Shown: one piece after another, positions 6,822 through 14,905 of the stretch | How the letters are laid out: every line of letters begins with the position of its first letter | How positions within the stretch are numbered: position 1 is the stretch's first letter | NCBI GenBank assembly: GCA_003695605.1 | Contig: RFIK01000159.1 | Location: 1 to 17,656 of the forward strand | Direction of reading: 5' to 3' | Origin: Chlorobiota bacterium | GTDB lineage: Bacteria > Bacteroidota > Ignavibacteria > Kapaibacteriales > NICIL-2 | Length of the DNA: 17,656 nucleotides | Translations under genes and position numbers: made by a program | The notes under the pieces: model-generated | What the model saw: only the letters and a program-made list of their open reading frames with translations | Database searches by the model: none | What the model was told of the DNA's origin: nothing

Positions 6822-7613
6822 TTAGGCTCGCTCGTAGGGTGCCACAAATCGCTCGATGAATTCTTGCACAACGGGGTCCGACGAATGCCGAAATGCTTCG
6901 ACGCTCCCGCTGAACCACACCACACCGTCGTGGAGCATCGCAACAGTATCGGCGACGTTGAACACCGAGAACATGTCGTGCGTGATAACAACGCTCGTCA
7001 CCCCCAGACGCTGCTGAAGATCCTTGATGAGGTGGTCAATCTGCTCGGACGTGACTGGATCGAGCCCTGTCGAAGGTTCGTCGTAGAGGATGTACTCGGG
7101 ACTACCGACAAGTGCACGTGCGACACCAACTCGCTTGCGCATGCCTCCTGAGAGGTCCGAGGGTTTCTTTGCGCACAGCAGAGCATACTCGCGCTCGTGC
7201 GAGTCGAGGCCGACCTCCTCCGGCGATGGCACAAGTCCCACTGCTTGCAGAACACGGCGTGCTTCTGCATCGAGAACCTCGAATCGGCGTTCGCCGTGCT
7301 CATAGAGCCCGATAATGACATTTTCCCAGACCGTCAGCGAGTCGAAGAGTGCCGCGCCTTGGAAGACATAGCCGATCCGACGGCGAACTGCGTAGAGCGC
7401 TAGCTGTGGGAGCCCACCAATCGGCGTTCCACCAATCCGCACTGTGCCGCGATCTGGTCGAAGGAGCCCAACGATGATCTTGAGCAGCACACTTTTGCCA
7501 CACCCGGATTTCCCGACAATGCAGGTAGTCTGGCCGTCTGGGATTTCGAGTGATACACCGCGGAGCACCTGCTTTGGCCCGAAGGCTTTGTGAACGGCGT
7601 CGATGGCAATCAT
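6822..7613 (-). CDS. MlaF/Mkl-type ABC transporter ATP-binding protein
   Basis: The 263-residue single nucleotide-binding domain has Walker A GKSGCGKS (34-41), Q-loop VFQGAALFDSLTVWENV (83-99), signature LSGGMRKR (154-161) and Walker B YILYDEP (174-180). The GAALFDSLTV and LSGGMRKRV strings are typical of ATPases for phospholipid (Mla), toluene-tolerance or Mce-type lipid transport at the inner membrane. About 15 extra residues lie between the VGL helix and the PSDLSGG motif compared with what I recall of MlaF. The MlaE-type permease and MlaD/Mce protein expected alongside are not in the window. It starts 3 nt after the stop of the fused peptide-transporter ATPase and ends 2 nt before the adenosyltransferase. 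Confidence 0.85.
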   Translation of the reverse strand: MIAIDAVHKAFGPKQVLRGVSLEIPDGQTTCIVGKSGCGKSVLLKIIVGLLRPDRGTVRIGGTPIGGLPQLALYAVRRRIGYVFQGAALFDSLTVWENVIIGLYEHGERRFEVLDAEARRVLQAVGLVPSPEEVGLDSHEREYALLCAKKPSDLSGGMRKRVGVARALVGSPEYILYDEPSTGLDPVTSEQIDHLIKDLQQRLGVTSVVITHDMFSVFNVADTVAMLHDGVVWFSGSVEAFRHSSDPVVQEFIERFVAPYERA

Positions 7614-7616
7614 CGC

Positions 7617-9401
7617 CTACGCAGCAGAGAGTCGGTGGCGAATAGACTCAACCGTTGGTGCAGGAATCGCTGCGATGAGCTGGCGCGTGTACTCTTGCTG
7701 TGGCGCGCGATAGAGCTCGTCGGCATCTTGGAGTTCGACGATGCGGCCTGCATGCATCACCGCGATACGGTCGCTAATGAACTTGACAACGCTCAAGTCA
7801 TGCGAGATGAAGATGTACGTCAGCCCAAGCTCCTCGCGGAGTTTGACGAGCAGATTGAGCACCTGGGCTTGGATGCTCACATCGAGCGCGGAAACCGACT
7901 CATCGCAGATGAGCAGCTTTGGCTCCAAGGCTAATGCACGTGCAATACAGACGCGCTGCCGCTGACCGCCGCTGAACTCGTGCGGGTAGTTGTGGTACTG
8001 CTGACGCTCCAAGCCAACTTTGACCAGCAGCTCTTCGATGTACTCCCGCCGCTCGCCATCGCTTGTAAAGCGGCCGTGAACTTTGAGCACTTCCATAATC
8101 GCACTCCCCACTGTCAAACGCGGATTGAGTGACGAGTACGGATCCTGGAAGATGATCTGCATGTTCCGGCGCAGCGCTTTCAGCTCAGAGCGGCCGAGCT
8201 GCGTTACATCGTGCCCGTCGAAGAAAATACGGCCGCCTGTCGGCTCGACTAACCGCAAGATGGCACGTCCAGTGGTCGTCTTCCCGCAGCCACTTTCGCC
8301 GACCAACCCGAGTGTCTCACCCTGCCGAACGGTGAAACTAACGCCATCAACAGCCTTGACCCACCCCGATACACGGCTGAACAGCCCGGTCCGAATCGGG
8401 AAGTGCACGCGCAAGTCTTCGACACGGAGCAACTCTGGCCGGCTGTCAAGCGCTGCGCGACGCTGCGCACGCTCTTCGGGTGTCTCAGCACGCAAGGCGA
8501 TCATTTCCCCCAAGCTTCCGCTCGATCGTTCGGCGATCGTTCCGTCTGGCCGTTCCTCCATGAAATCATACACTGTCGGCAGAAGGCGCATACGCACATC
8601 GAGCCGCGGACGGCATGCCAGCAGCCCTTTCGTATATGGATGCTGGGGACGATCGAATATCTCGAGAACGCTCCCCTGTTCGACGATGCGCCCACGGTAC
8701 ATGACGATGACGTAATCGGCAATCTCTGCGATCACACCCAAGTCATGCGTAATGAAGAGCACACTCATGTGGTGTTGCTGTTGCAAGTGGCCGATTAGCT
8801 CCAGGATTGTTGCTTGCACGGTAACATCAAGCGCTGTCGTCGGCTCGTCGGCGATAAGTAGATCGGGGTTGCAGGCCATCGCCATCGCAATCATCACCCG
8901 TTGCTTCTGCCCGCCCGAGAGTTGATGCGGATATTGGTCGAGGATAATTTCCGGCCGCGGAAGCTGCACTTCCCGGAACAGTTGGAGGACACGCTCCCGT
9001 GCATCCTGGCGGCTCATTCCCAAGTGCAACTGGAGCGCCTCAGCAACTTGGTCCCCACACCGGAACACCGGATTGAGCGAGGTCATCGGCTCCTGGAAAA
9101 TCATCCCAATGCGATTCCCCCGGTAGTGGCGCATCTGCTCTTCCGGCAATGCGAGCAAATCCACCTGCGCACCGTCAGATTCGGTCAGCACAATCGAACC
9201 GCTGACGATGTTCCCCGGCGGGCTCGGGACTAAACGCATGATGGAGAGCGCTGTGACAGACTTTCCCGAGCCAGATTCACCGACGATGCCAATGGTTTTT
9301 CCGCGCGGTATCTCGAATGAGACATCATCGACCGCGCGGACGATACGCTCGTCGGTTCGAAACTCCGTAACAAGATGTTCGATGCGAAGCAAAGGCGTCA
9401 T
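7617..9401 (-). CDS. Fused dipeptide/oligopeptide ABC transporter ATPase (DppD-DppF type)
   Basis: The 594-residue protein carries two complete nucleotide-binding domains. Domain 1 (about 1-270) has Walker A GESGSGKS (41-48), signature LSGGQKQR (161-168) and Walker B LLIADEPTT. Domain 2 (about 322-580) has GESGCGKT (368-375), FSGGQRQR (476-483) and LLICDESVSALD. Each is followed by the C-terminal HPYTKGL-type or EYTRQLI-type extension typical of peptide/nickel importers. Fused forms such as YejF and GsiA are known. The product should power uptake of peptides or a related solute, but no permease or binding protein is in the window. The ATG at 9401 starts the conserved domain; an ATG at 9419 would add 6 residues. 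A 49-nt gap separates it from the VWA gene upstream. Confidence 0.9.
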   Translation of the reverse strand: MTPLLRIEHLVTEFRTDERIVRAVDDVSFEIPRGKTIGIVGESGSGKSVTALSIMRLVPSPPGNIVSGSIVLTESDGAQVDLLALPEEQMRHYRGNRIGMIFQEPMTSLNPVFRCGDQVAEALQLHLGMSRQDARERVLQLFREVQLPRPEIILDQYPHQLSGGQKQRVMIAMAMACNPDLLIADEPTTALDVTVQATILELIGHLQQQHHMSVLFITHDLGVIAEIADYVIVMYRGRIVEQGSVLEIFDRPQHPYTKGLLACRPRLDVRMRLLPTVYDFMEERPDGTIAERSSGSLGEMIALRAETPEERAQRRAALDSRPELLRVEDLRVHFPIRTGLFSRVSGWVKAVDGVSFTVRQGETLGLVGESGCGKTTTGRAILRLVEPTGGRIFFDGHDVTQLGRSELKALRRNMQIIFQDPYSSLNPRLTVGSAIMEVLKVHGRFTSDGERREYIEELLVKVGLERQQYHNYPHEFSGGQRQRVCIARALALEPKLLICDESVSALDVSIQAQVLNLLVKLREELGLTYIFISHDLSVVKFISDRIAVMHAGRIVELQDADELYRAPQQEYTRQLIAAIPAPTVESIRHRLSAA

Positions 9402-9450
9402 ACTTACCGTCAGGTGCATGCTCGACGTACTGCCAAAATACACCACCCAA

Positions 9451-10545
9451 CTACCGCAGTGCGCGGCGATTGCGGATGTAGTCCACCACGAGCAGTTTCC
9501 CCAGTTGGTCGAGGTCGCTGTAGAATGCTCGGCCACGGTTTGCTTTGGTGAGTTCCTCGACGAAACTGCGTAAGTATGGATCGCTGGCAATCATGAACGT
9601 GCTGATCGTGATGCCATCGCGACGGCAGGCAACTGCTTCGTCGAGTGTTTTGTTGACAATTCGAGGATCGAGCCCGAAGGGGTTTTTGTAGAGCCGGCCG
9701 CTATCATCGAAGATTGCTGATGGCTTGCCATCGGTGACGAGGAAGATTTGCATGTTAGCGCTCCGGACGCGGCGGAGCAGCTGCCGGCTCAAGCGCAGCG
9801 CATCGCGTGTGTTCGTGTGGAACGGACCGACGCTGATGTACGGAACGAGCCGTCGCTCGATGCGGCGCGCCTCATCGCCGAAGACGATGACCTCCAGCTG
9901 GTCTTTGGGGTACTTTGTAGCGATAAGTTCGATAAGCGCAAGCGCAACTTGTTTTGCAGGCGTGATGCGGTCTTCGCCGTAGAGCACCATTGAGTGGGAG
10001 ATGTCAATTGCCAGCACTGTTGCACAGGATGTTGCGTGCTCGGTTTCGTGGACGCTGATGTCTTCCTCTCGGAGGGGAAAGCGCTCGAGCGTGCTATCGC
10101 GCAGGAGGACGTTATGGAACGTTTCACCCAAGTCAATGAGCGTCGTCGAGTCACCGAAAACGTAGGGTCGCGTTTCAGGAAGTGGTTCGCTCCCTTCGCC
10201 ACTGTGCGAGACTTCGTGGTTGCCCAGTTCCCCTTTCTTGAGCGAACGGAAGATTTCGCCGAGTGCATCGGTGCGAATCAGTCGTTCAGTTTTCGGCGTG
10301 GGGCGAAGCCTGCCATCGCGCTCTTCGAGCAGACCTTCAGCGATCAAGAGCTCGATGTAATCATCCATCGTCATATCGCCGAGCACGCCGTAGCGTTCAT
10401 CGAGCAGCTCGACCAGCCGCAGTGCGTCTTCGACATCCATATCCACCTTGAGCAGGACGATGCGAAACAGGTGCAGCAAGCGCTCGAGCGCTTGCTCTGC
10501 AGTTTCAGCGCGCTCATGCCAGCGCAAGTAGCGAATCGTAAACAT
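9451..10545 (-). CDS. Von Willebrand factor A (VWA) domain protein
   Basis: The 364-residue protein has a helical N-terminal half (about 1-170) of unknown fold and a VWA domain (about 172-360). The metal-ion-dependent adhesion site looks complete: DISHS (181-185, DxSxS), a threonine at 244 or 246 in HTNTRD, and Asp272 in LVTDGKPS. There is no signal peptide or membrane segment, so it is probably cytoplasmic. Bacterial VWA proteins of this kind usually partner an AAA+ ATPase of the MoxR or chelatase type. Here the immediate upstream gene encodes the AAA+ protein HslU, and stop and start share one base (TGATG). Whether that reflects a functional link or only operon packing is unknown. I do not recognise a named family beyond VWA. 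Confidence 0.85.
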   Translation of the reverse strand: MFTIRYLRWHERAETAEQALERLLHLFRIVLLKVDMDVEDALRLVELLDERYGVLGDMTMDDYIELLIAEGLLEERDGRLRPTPKTERLIRTDALGEIFRSLKKGELGNHEVSHSGEGSEPLPETRPYVFGDSTTLIDLGETFHNVLLRDSTLERFPLREEDISVHETEHATSCATVLAIDISHSMVLYGEDRITPAKQVALALIELIATKYPKDQLEVIVFGDEARRIERRLVPYISVGPFHTNTRDALRLSRQLLRRVRSANMQIFLVTDGKPSAIFDDSGRLYKNPFGLDPRIVNKTLDEAVACRRDGITISTFMIASDPYLRSFVEELTKANRGRAFYSDLDQLGKLLVVDYIRNRRALR

Positions 10546-11906
10546 CAGAGCATGTACTTGCTAAGGTCAACATCCTGTGTGATGCGGTCGAGTTTTGTAC
10601 GAACATACGCAGCGTCAATCGTAAAGCGTCGCTCAGCGAGAGCATCGGGAGCATCGAAGAGGAGATCATCGAGCAACGTCGTCAGGATCGTGTGGAGCCG
10701 CCGCGCGCCAATGTTCGACACCGTTTCGTTGACTCTCGCAGCAATGGCGGCAATTTCTGCGATCGCATCAGGCAAAATCTCCAGCTCGACACCATCGGTT
10801 GCAAGCAGTGCTTGGTACTGCTTGATGAGCGCATTCTCCGGAAGCGTCAGAATCTGCACGAAGTCTTGCTCAGAAAGCGAGTGAAGTTCGACACGTATTG
10901 GGAATCGTCCTTGCAGCTCAGGGATCAAATCCGACGGCTTACTAACGTGGAACGCACCCGAAGCGATGAAGAGCACGTGGTCCGTTCGAAGTGGACCGTA
11001 CTTTGTGTTCACAGTTGAGCCTTCGACGATCGGGAGTAAATCGCGCTGGACGCCTTCACGCGAGACATCAGGGCCGGCGGACTGCCCGCGCGATGCGATT
11101 TTATCAATCTCGTCAATGAAGACGATGCCCATGGTCTCGGCACGTGCAAGTGCTTCTCGGACGACCGCATCCATATCGAGGAGCTTTTCGGCTTCCTCTT
11201 GCTCGAACAGAGCACGTGCCTCGGCAACGGTGACCTTACGACGCTTGGTCGTTTTGGGGAGGAATTTGCCGAGCATGTCGTGTAAGTTGATGCCCAAATC
11301 ATCGAGCCCGATTGGGCCCATGACCTGCATCACCGGCATCTGAGGAGCAGCAACCTCGATTTCGATGAGTTGATTGTCGAGTTCTCCCATGCTGAGCCGA
11401 TAGCGCATCTGCGCGCGCCGTTCCGTGTATCCCTCCCCGCCTGAGACAGAGCTCAGATCGAACGACACACCACTCGGAGGCGGAGGTACCAAAATGTTCA
11501 GCAGACGCTCTTCTGCTGCGGCAGCAGCTTCTCGGCGCTTCTCGGCGGTTTTCTCCTGCCGAACCATCGCAACAGCCGTCTCGGCAAGATCACGGATCAT
11601 GCTCTCGACGTCGCGGCCGACGTATCCAACTTCGGTGAACTTCGTTGCCTCAACTTTGACAAACGGCGCGCCCGCCAGCCGTGCAAGTCGGCGTGCAAGC
11701 TCGGTCTTCCCAACCCCTGTCGGACCGATCAAGATGATGTTGTTCGGCATGATCTCATCGCGCAGCGGTGGTGCGACGAGCTGCCGGCGCCAGCGATTGC
11801 GCAGCGCAATGGCGAGGGCACGCTTGGCTTCCTGTTGACCGATGATGTACTTATCGAGCTCGGCGACAATCTGCCGTGGGGCAAGGATCGATGGCTGCAT
11901 CGTCAT
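10545..11906 (-). CDS. hslU: ATP-dependent protease ATPase subunit HslU
   Basis: HslU is the AAA+ unfoldase that feeds substrates into the HslV peptidase. The 453-residue protein has Walker A GPTGVGKT (61-68), the pore-loop/sensor region TKFTEVGYVGRDVESMIRD, an intermediate (I) domain with a charged segment, Walker B IVFIDEIDKIA, and the C-terminal DLSKYML. That tail matches the family's docking segment, which inserts into HslV and activates it. The ATG at 11906 overlaps the hslV stop (ATGA), as expected for coupled translation of the two subunits; earlier in-frame ATGs lie inside hslV. All domains are intact. Confidence 0.97.
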   Translation of the reverse strand: MTMQPSILAPRQIVAELDKYIIGQQEAKRALAIALRNRWRRQLVAPPLRDEIMPNNIILIGPTGVGKTELARRLARLAGAPFVKVEATKFTEVGYVGRDVESMIRDLAETAVAMVRQEKTAEKRREAAAAAEERLLNILVPPPPSGVSFDLSSVSGGEGYTERRAQMRYRLSMGELDNQLIEIEVAAPQMPVMQVMGPIGLDDLGINLHDMLGKFLPKTTKRRKVTVAEARALFEQEEAEKLLDMDAVVREALARAETMGIVFIDEIDKIASRGQSAGPDVSREGVQRDLLPIVEGSTVNTKYGPLRTDHVLFIASGAFHVSKPSDLIPELQGRFPIRVELHSLSEQDFVQILTLPENALIKQYQALLATDGVELEILPDAIAEIAAIAARVNETVSNIGARRLHTILTTLLDDLLFDAPDALAERRFTIDAAYVRTKLDRITQDVDLSKYML

Positions 11907-12445
11907 GATAATTCCTCGATCGTGAAATGGTCGTTGGTGTAGATGCAAATCTCGGCTGCAATCCGGAGCGATTCCTCCACGATCTGCCGGGCATCCAACG
12001 GTGTATGACGAATCAAGGCCCGTGCTGCTGCACGCGCGTAATTACCGCCGGAGCCGATAGCGACGATGTTATCATCGGGGACGATGACATCGCCATTGCC
12101 GCTGATGAGCACCATTTCCGATCGCGTTGCCGCTACGAGCATTGCCTCCAGCCGCCGCAGGTAGCGATCGGTCCTCCAGGCTTTCGCAAGCTCGACTGCG
12201 CTACGGACCAGGTTCCCACGGTGCGAACTAAGCTGCTCTTCGAAGCGCTCCAAAAGCGTAAATGCATCAGCTGTCGCACCGGCAAACCCCACGAGCACGG
12301 AATCATTGTAAAGACGCCGTACTTTCCGCGCTGAGCTTTTGAGCACGGTTGCTTCGAGCGATACCTGCCCATCGCTCCCAATACACGCTCGACCATCGCG
12401 AATGACGGCAACAACAGTCGTTCCATGGAGTAGGGGAGAACTCAT
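11903..12445 (-). CDS. hslV: ATP-dependent protease peptidase subunit HslV
   Basis: HslV is the proteasome-like threonine peptidase of the HslUV complex. The 180-residue product begins MSSPLLHG followed by TTVVAV; Thr9 is the expected catalytic N-terminal threonine after removal of an eight-residue leader. SDGQVSLEATVLKSSARKVR, FAGATADAF and the C-terminal half match the family. The usual GDGQVT reads SDGQVS here. The ATG at 12445 overlaps the stop of the small membrane-protein gene (ATGA); an upstream ATG at 12454 would lengthen the leader by three residues. It is directly followed by hslU in the standard order. Confidence 0.95.
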   Translation of the reverse strand: MSSPLLHGTTVVAVIRDGRACIGSDGQVSLEATVLKSSARKVRRLYNDSVLVGFAGATADAFTLLERFEEQLSSHRGNLVRSAVELAKAWRTDRYLRRLEAMLVAATRSEMVLISGNGDVIVPDDNIVAIGSGGNYARAAARALIRHTPLDARQIVEESLRIAAEICIYTNDHFTIEELS

Positions 12446-12786
12446 CGGTTCCATGCACGAAGAAGTACAACAAACACCGGCAGCGAAACAGCAGCCAACA
12501 CAGCAAGCAGCAGCCCACTGCGATGCTGCCCACGCACGAAGGATTCTGCCGATCGCCAGATAAACGAGAGCGTAAAAATCCCAACCGCAGTCACCAGTGC
12601 TGGACGACTCCAGAACACACGCCGCCGAAAGAGACCGCTCAACACAGCAACGAGTGTACCACCGCCGATACCACCGACGAGCGCAATCGGTGCATGACCA
12701 GTTCCGAGCACGTACGATGCGACACCAGCGACCACGAGAACCACTGCGTAGCAACGCACAATCCACTGCACGGCTGCAGAACTCAT
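12442..12786 (-). CDS. Small four-helix membrane protein, possibly TMEM14-like
   Basis: The 114-residue protein has four hydrophobic segments, at about 8-26, 33-51, 62-77 and 89-108. A glycine-rich second segment (VGGIGGGTLVAVLSG) is separated from the third by RRR. Size, glycine pattern and helix count resemble the TMEM14 (UPF0136) family, but I make that match by pattern only. It should sit in the inner membrane. Its start overlaps the lolD-like stop and its stop overlaps the hslV start, both as ATGA. A role is not known, and adjacency to an ABC ATPase and to a protease gives no clear hint. Confidence 0.75.
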   Translation of the reverse strand: MSSAAVQWIVRCYAVVLVVAGVASYVLGTGHAPIALVGGIGGGTLVAVLSGLFRRRVFWSRPALVTAVGIFTLSFIWRSAESFVRGQHRSGLLLAVLAAVSLPVFVVLLRAWNR

Positions 12787-13484
12787 TGGCGCTTTTCCGC
12801 AACGATGGTACCATCACGCAAAAAGAGTACCCGATCCGCTGCGGCCGCAATCTCTGCGCTATGCGTTGCGACCAGCACTGTGAGCTGATACTCGCGTCGG
12901 AGCGACGCGATGAGCGAGAGCAAGCGCTCGGTATTCTGCGAGTCGAGATTCCCCGTCGGCTCATCAGCCAGAAGTAGCCGCGGTCGAATCACAAGCGCCC
13001 GCGCAAGCGCTACGCGTTGCTGTTCCCCACCGGAAAGCTCCGTAGGCAGATGCTCCAGACGATACCCCAGCCCAACTGCTTCGAGCATCGCACGCGCAGC
13101 ATCCTGCGCCTGGCTCCGCCGCTCGCCGCGCAGCAAAAGCGGCAGCATCACATTCTCGAGCGCGGTGAACTCAGCCAGTAAGTGGTGGAACTGGAAGACA
13201 AAGCCAATCTCGAACGATCGCAGCCGCGTTCGGGCAGATTCATCAAGCCTTGATAGTGCACGCGGCGGACCGCCATCGAAATAGTAGTACACCTCACCTG
13301 CATCGGGACTATCGAGTCCACCGAGCACGTGCAGCAACGTACTTTTGCCCGCCCCGGATGGACCGACGAGCGCGACGTATTCACCACCGCTGATTGCCAA
13401 CGAGACCCCACGGAGCACGATCGTGTCGTTGGCCGAACGCAGCGAGTATGCTTTGTGGAGGTTTTCTGCTGAAAGAACTGTCAC
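12783..13484 (-). CDS. LolD-like ABC transporter ATP-binding protein
   Basis: The 233-residue nucleotide-binding domain has Walker A GPSGAGKS (41-48), the strongly LolD-like Q-loop region FVFQFHHLLAEFTALENV (95-112), signature LSGGEQQR (150-157) and Walker B LLLADEPTGNLD (170-181). LolD with the permease LolC/E releases outer-membrane lipoproteins from the inner membrane to LolA. Close relatives serve MacB- or FtsE-type exporters, so the assignment is probable, not certain. No permease gene is nearby. YYYFDGGPP at 66-74 is a slightly enlarged loop. It starts with GTG at 13484, is divergent from the rRNA methyltransferase across 44 nt, and leads an eight-gene minus-strand cluster. A TAATTTTG promoter-like element lies 22 nt upstream of the GTG. 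Confidence 0.85.
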   Translation of the reverse strand: MTVLSAENLHKAYSLRSANDTIVLRGVSLAISGGEYVALVGPSGAGKSTLLHVLGGLDSPDAGEVYYYFDGGPPRALSRLDESARTRLRSFEIGFVFQFHHLLAEFTALENVMLPLLLRGERRSQAQDAARAMLEAVGLGYRLEHLPTELSGGEQQRVALARALVIRPRLLLADEPTGNLDSQNTERLLSLIASLRREYQLTVLVATHSAEIAAAADRVLFLRDGTIVAEKRQ

Positions 13485-13506
13485 GCTCGTCTCGATGTGA
13501 ATCGAA

Positions 13507-13514
13507 CAAAATTA
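13507..13514 (-). promoter_or_regulatory. Putative -7 element (TAnnTTTG) for the lolD-hslVU cluster
   Basis: The minus strand reads TAATTTTG, an exact TAnnTTTG match, in the 44-nt divergent gap. Transcription would begin around 13500, some 15 nt before the GTG start. No -33 TTG is apparent, since the upstream bases are the 5' end of the rRNA methyltransferase gene. Confidence 0.35.
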
Positions 13515-13528
13515 CCGTCAGCTGTGCG

Positions 13529-14905
13529 ATGAATCCTGTTTCACTGCTCGGGCACTGCACAGAGCTTCTCGGGCAGATCGAGCGCTCGCGCGCGACTCCT
13601 GCGGATGTCCTCACCAGCAGCTACACGCGTGCTCGCAAGTATCTCGGCGCCAAAGAACGCCGTGCGCTGTCGGAAATTGTCTTCGCAACACTGCGCACCA
13701 AAAACGCTGCCGAGCATCTTGCCCGCACGTACTTCGACGAGAACAACCTTCCGCAACCATCGCAAGCGTTGGCAGCACTGATGGGTGCAATCGCTGCTAT
13801 CGCGCCAGCGTGGGCATCGTTCAACCCGCACGAAGTGCTCGACCCAGCGGCAGGTAGCTCCACCGATCCCGACCAAGCACTTGCGGCGCTCTACACACGC
13901 ACATTGGGAACCGAACTCCCCACCGACTGGGGTGATGCACTGCGGCGTATGCTCCCCAAGCTCGAATGCTCACCATCGAGCAGCGCTCAGCTTGCGATCG
14001 CTACGTGCCTGCCGGAATGGATCGTCGAGTCGCTCCGCACCGGCGGGATGCCTAAATCAGAAATTCTTGCTCTGGGGCGAGCGTTGATGCGGCCTGCACC
14101 ACTGGTCCTCCGCAGTGCAAGCCTTACGCAAACGAGAGAAGACCTCCTGGAGCACTTCGCACGCGAAGGTATCGCAGCACGTCCGACTTCGCTCTCGCCG
14201 TCAGGAATCGTCATCGAGCAACGGATGTACTTGCTCGACCACCCGCTGTATCGCACCGGTGCGATCGAGGTACAGGACGAAGGCAGCCAGCTCGTTGCAT
14301 TCGCACTGGCTCCTGAAGAGGACTGGGACATCCTCGATGCGTGCGCTGGCGCCGGAGGGAAGACGTTGCACCTTGCTCAACTCCAACGTGATCGCGGACG
14401 CATTATCGCTACCGATGCTGATCGGCGACGCCTTGAGCAACTTGCACGCCGACTCAAGCGACACCGCTTTCGCTCGATTCACCTTGCAAAACTCGATGGT
14501 CATCGCTCGGCGCAACGCGCACACTTCGATGCAGTCTTGCTCGATGTTCCCTGCACAGGGAGCGGGACAGTTCGCCGTGCACCGGAAATCAAGTGGCGGA
14601 TCCACACGCGGCAGCTTGAACGCATCGTCGCCACGCAGGAGCGTATCCTCGAGCAGTACCACGCATGTGTCCGCAGTGGTGGTGTGTTGGTCTACGCTAC
14701 TTGCTCACTGCTTCCGGAGGAGAATCAGCGGGTGGTCGAGCGGTTTTTGGCGCGCCACACTGAGTTCGAGCCGGATCCACTTGCGCCAGCATTCGAACGC
14801 TATGGCATCGCACTTCCGCTCTCGCCCGACGAATGGCAGCTTCAACTGTTGCCACACCGTCACGGCACCGATGGGTTCTTCGTTGCACGATTACGACGGC
14901 GGTAA
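13529..14905 (+). CDS. RsmB/NOP-family RNA (cytosine-5) methyltransferase
   Basis: The 458-residue protein has an N-terminal NusB-like helical domain (about 1-150) and a C-terminal SAM-dependent methyltransferase. Visible motifs are the SAM-binding DACAGAGGKT (270-279), acidic ATDAD (294-298), DVPCTGSGTVRR (339-350) with Cys342, and YATCS (389-393) with Cys392. The two cysteines are the release and nucleophile residues of m5C methyltransferases. HGTDGFFVARL closes the domain. RsmB methylates C967 of 16S rRNA in E. coli; the NusB-like domain and size fit RsmB, but the exact target here is not proven. The ATG at 13529 precedes the conserved region; longer frames run back into lolD. Its last 15 nt overlap the convergent Yip1-like gene. 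Confidence 0.9.
   Translation: MNPVSLLGHCTELLGQIERSRATPADVLTSSYTRARKYLGAKERRALSEIVFATLRTKNAAEHLARTYFDENNLPQPSQALAALMGAIAAIAPAWASFNPHEVLDPAAGSSTDPDQALAALYTRTLGTELPTDWGDALRRMLPKLECSPSSSAQLAIATCLPEWIVESLRTGGMPKSEILALGRALMRPAPLVLRSASLTQTREDLLEHFAREGIAARPTSLSPSGIVIEQRMYLLDHPLYRTGAIEVQDEGSQLVAFALAPEEDWDILDACAGAGGKTLHLAQLQRDRGRIIATDADRRRLEQLARRLKRHRFRSIHLAKLDGHRSAQRAHFDAVLLDVPCTGSGTVRRAPEIKWRIHTRQLERIVATQERILEQYHACVRSGGVLVYATCSLLPEENQRVVERFLARHTEFEPDPLAPAFERYGIALPLSPDEWQLQLLPHRHGTDGFFVARLRRR

Noticed and set aside
9402..9450. A promoter (TATTTTGG) before the fused peptide-transporter ATPase
   Set aside because: It misses the TAnnTTTG consensus by one base; the gap is only 49 nt and read-through from the VWA gene is the simpler reading.
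9994..10884. Long open frame (296 codons) on the plus strand
   Set aside because: It lies antisense to the VWA protein and hslU, both of which have strong family motifs; it has no recognisable product.
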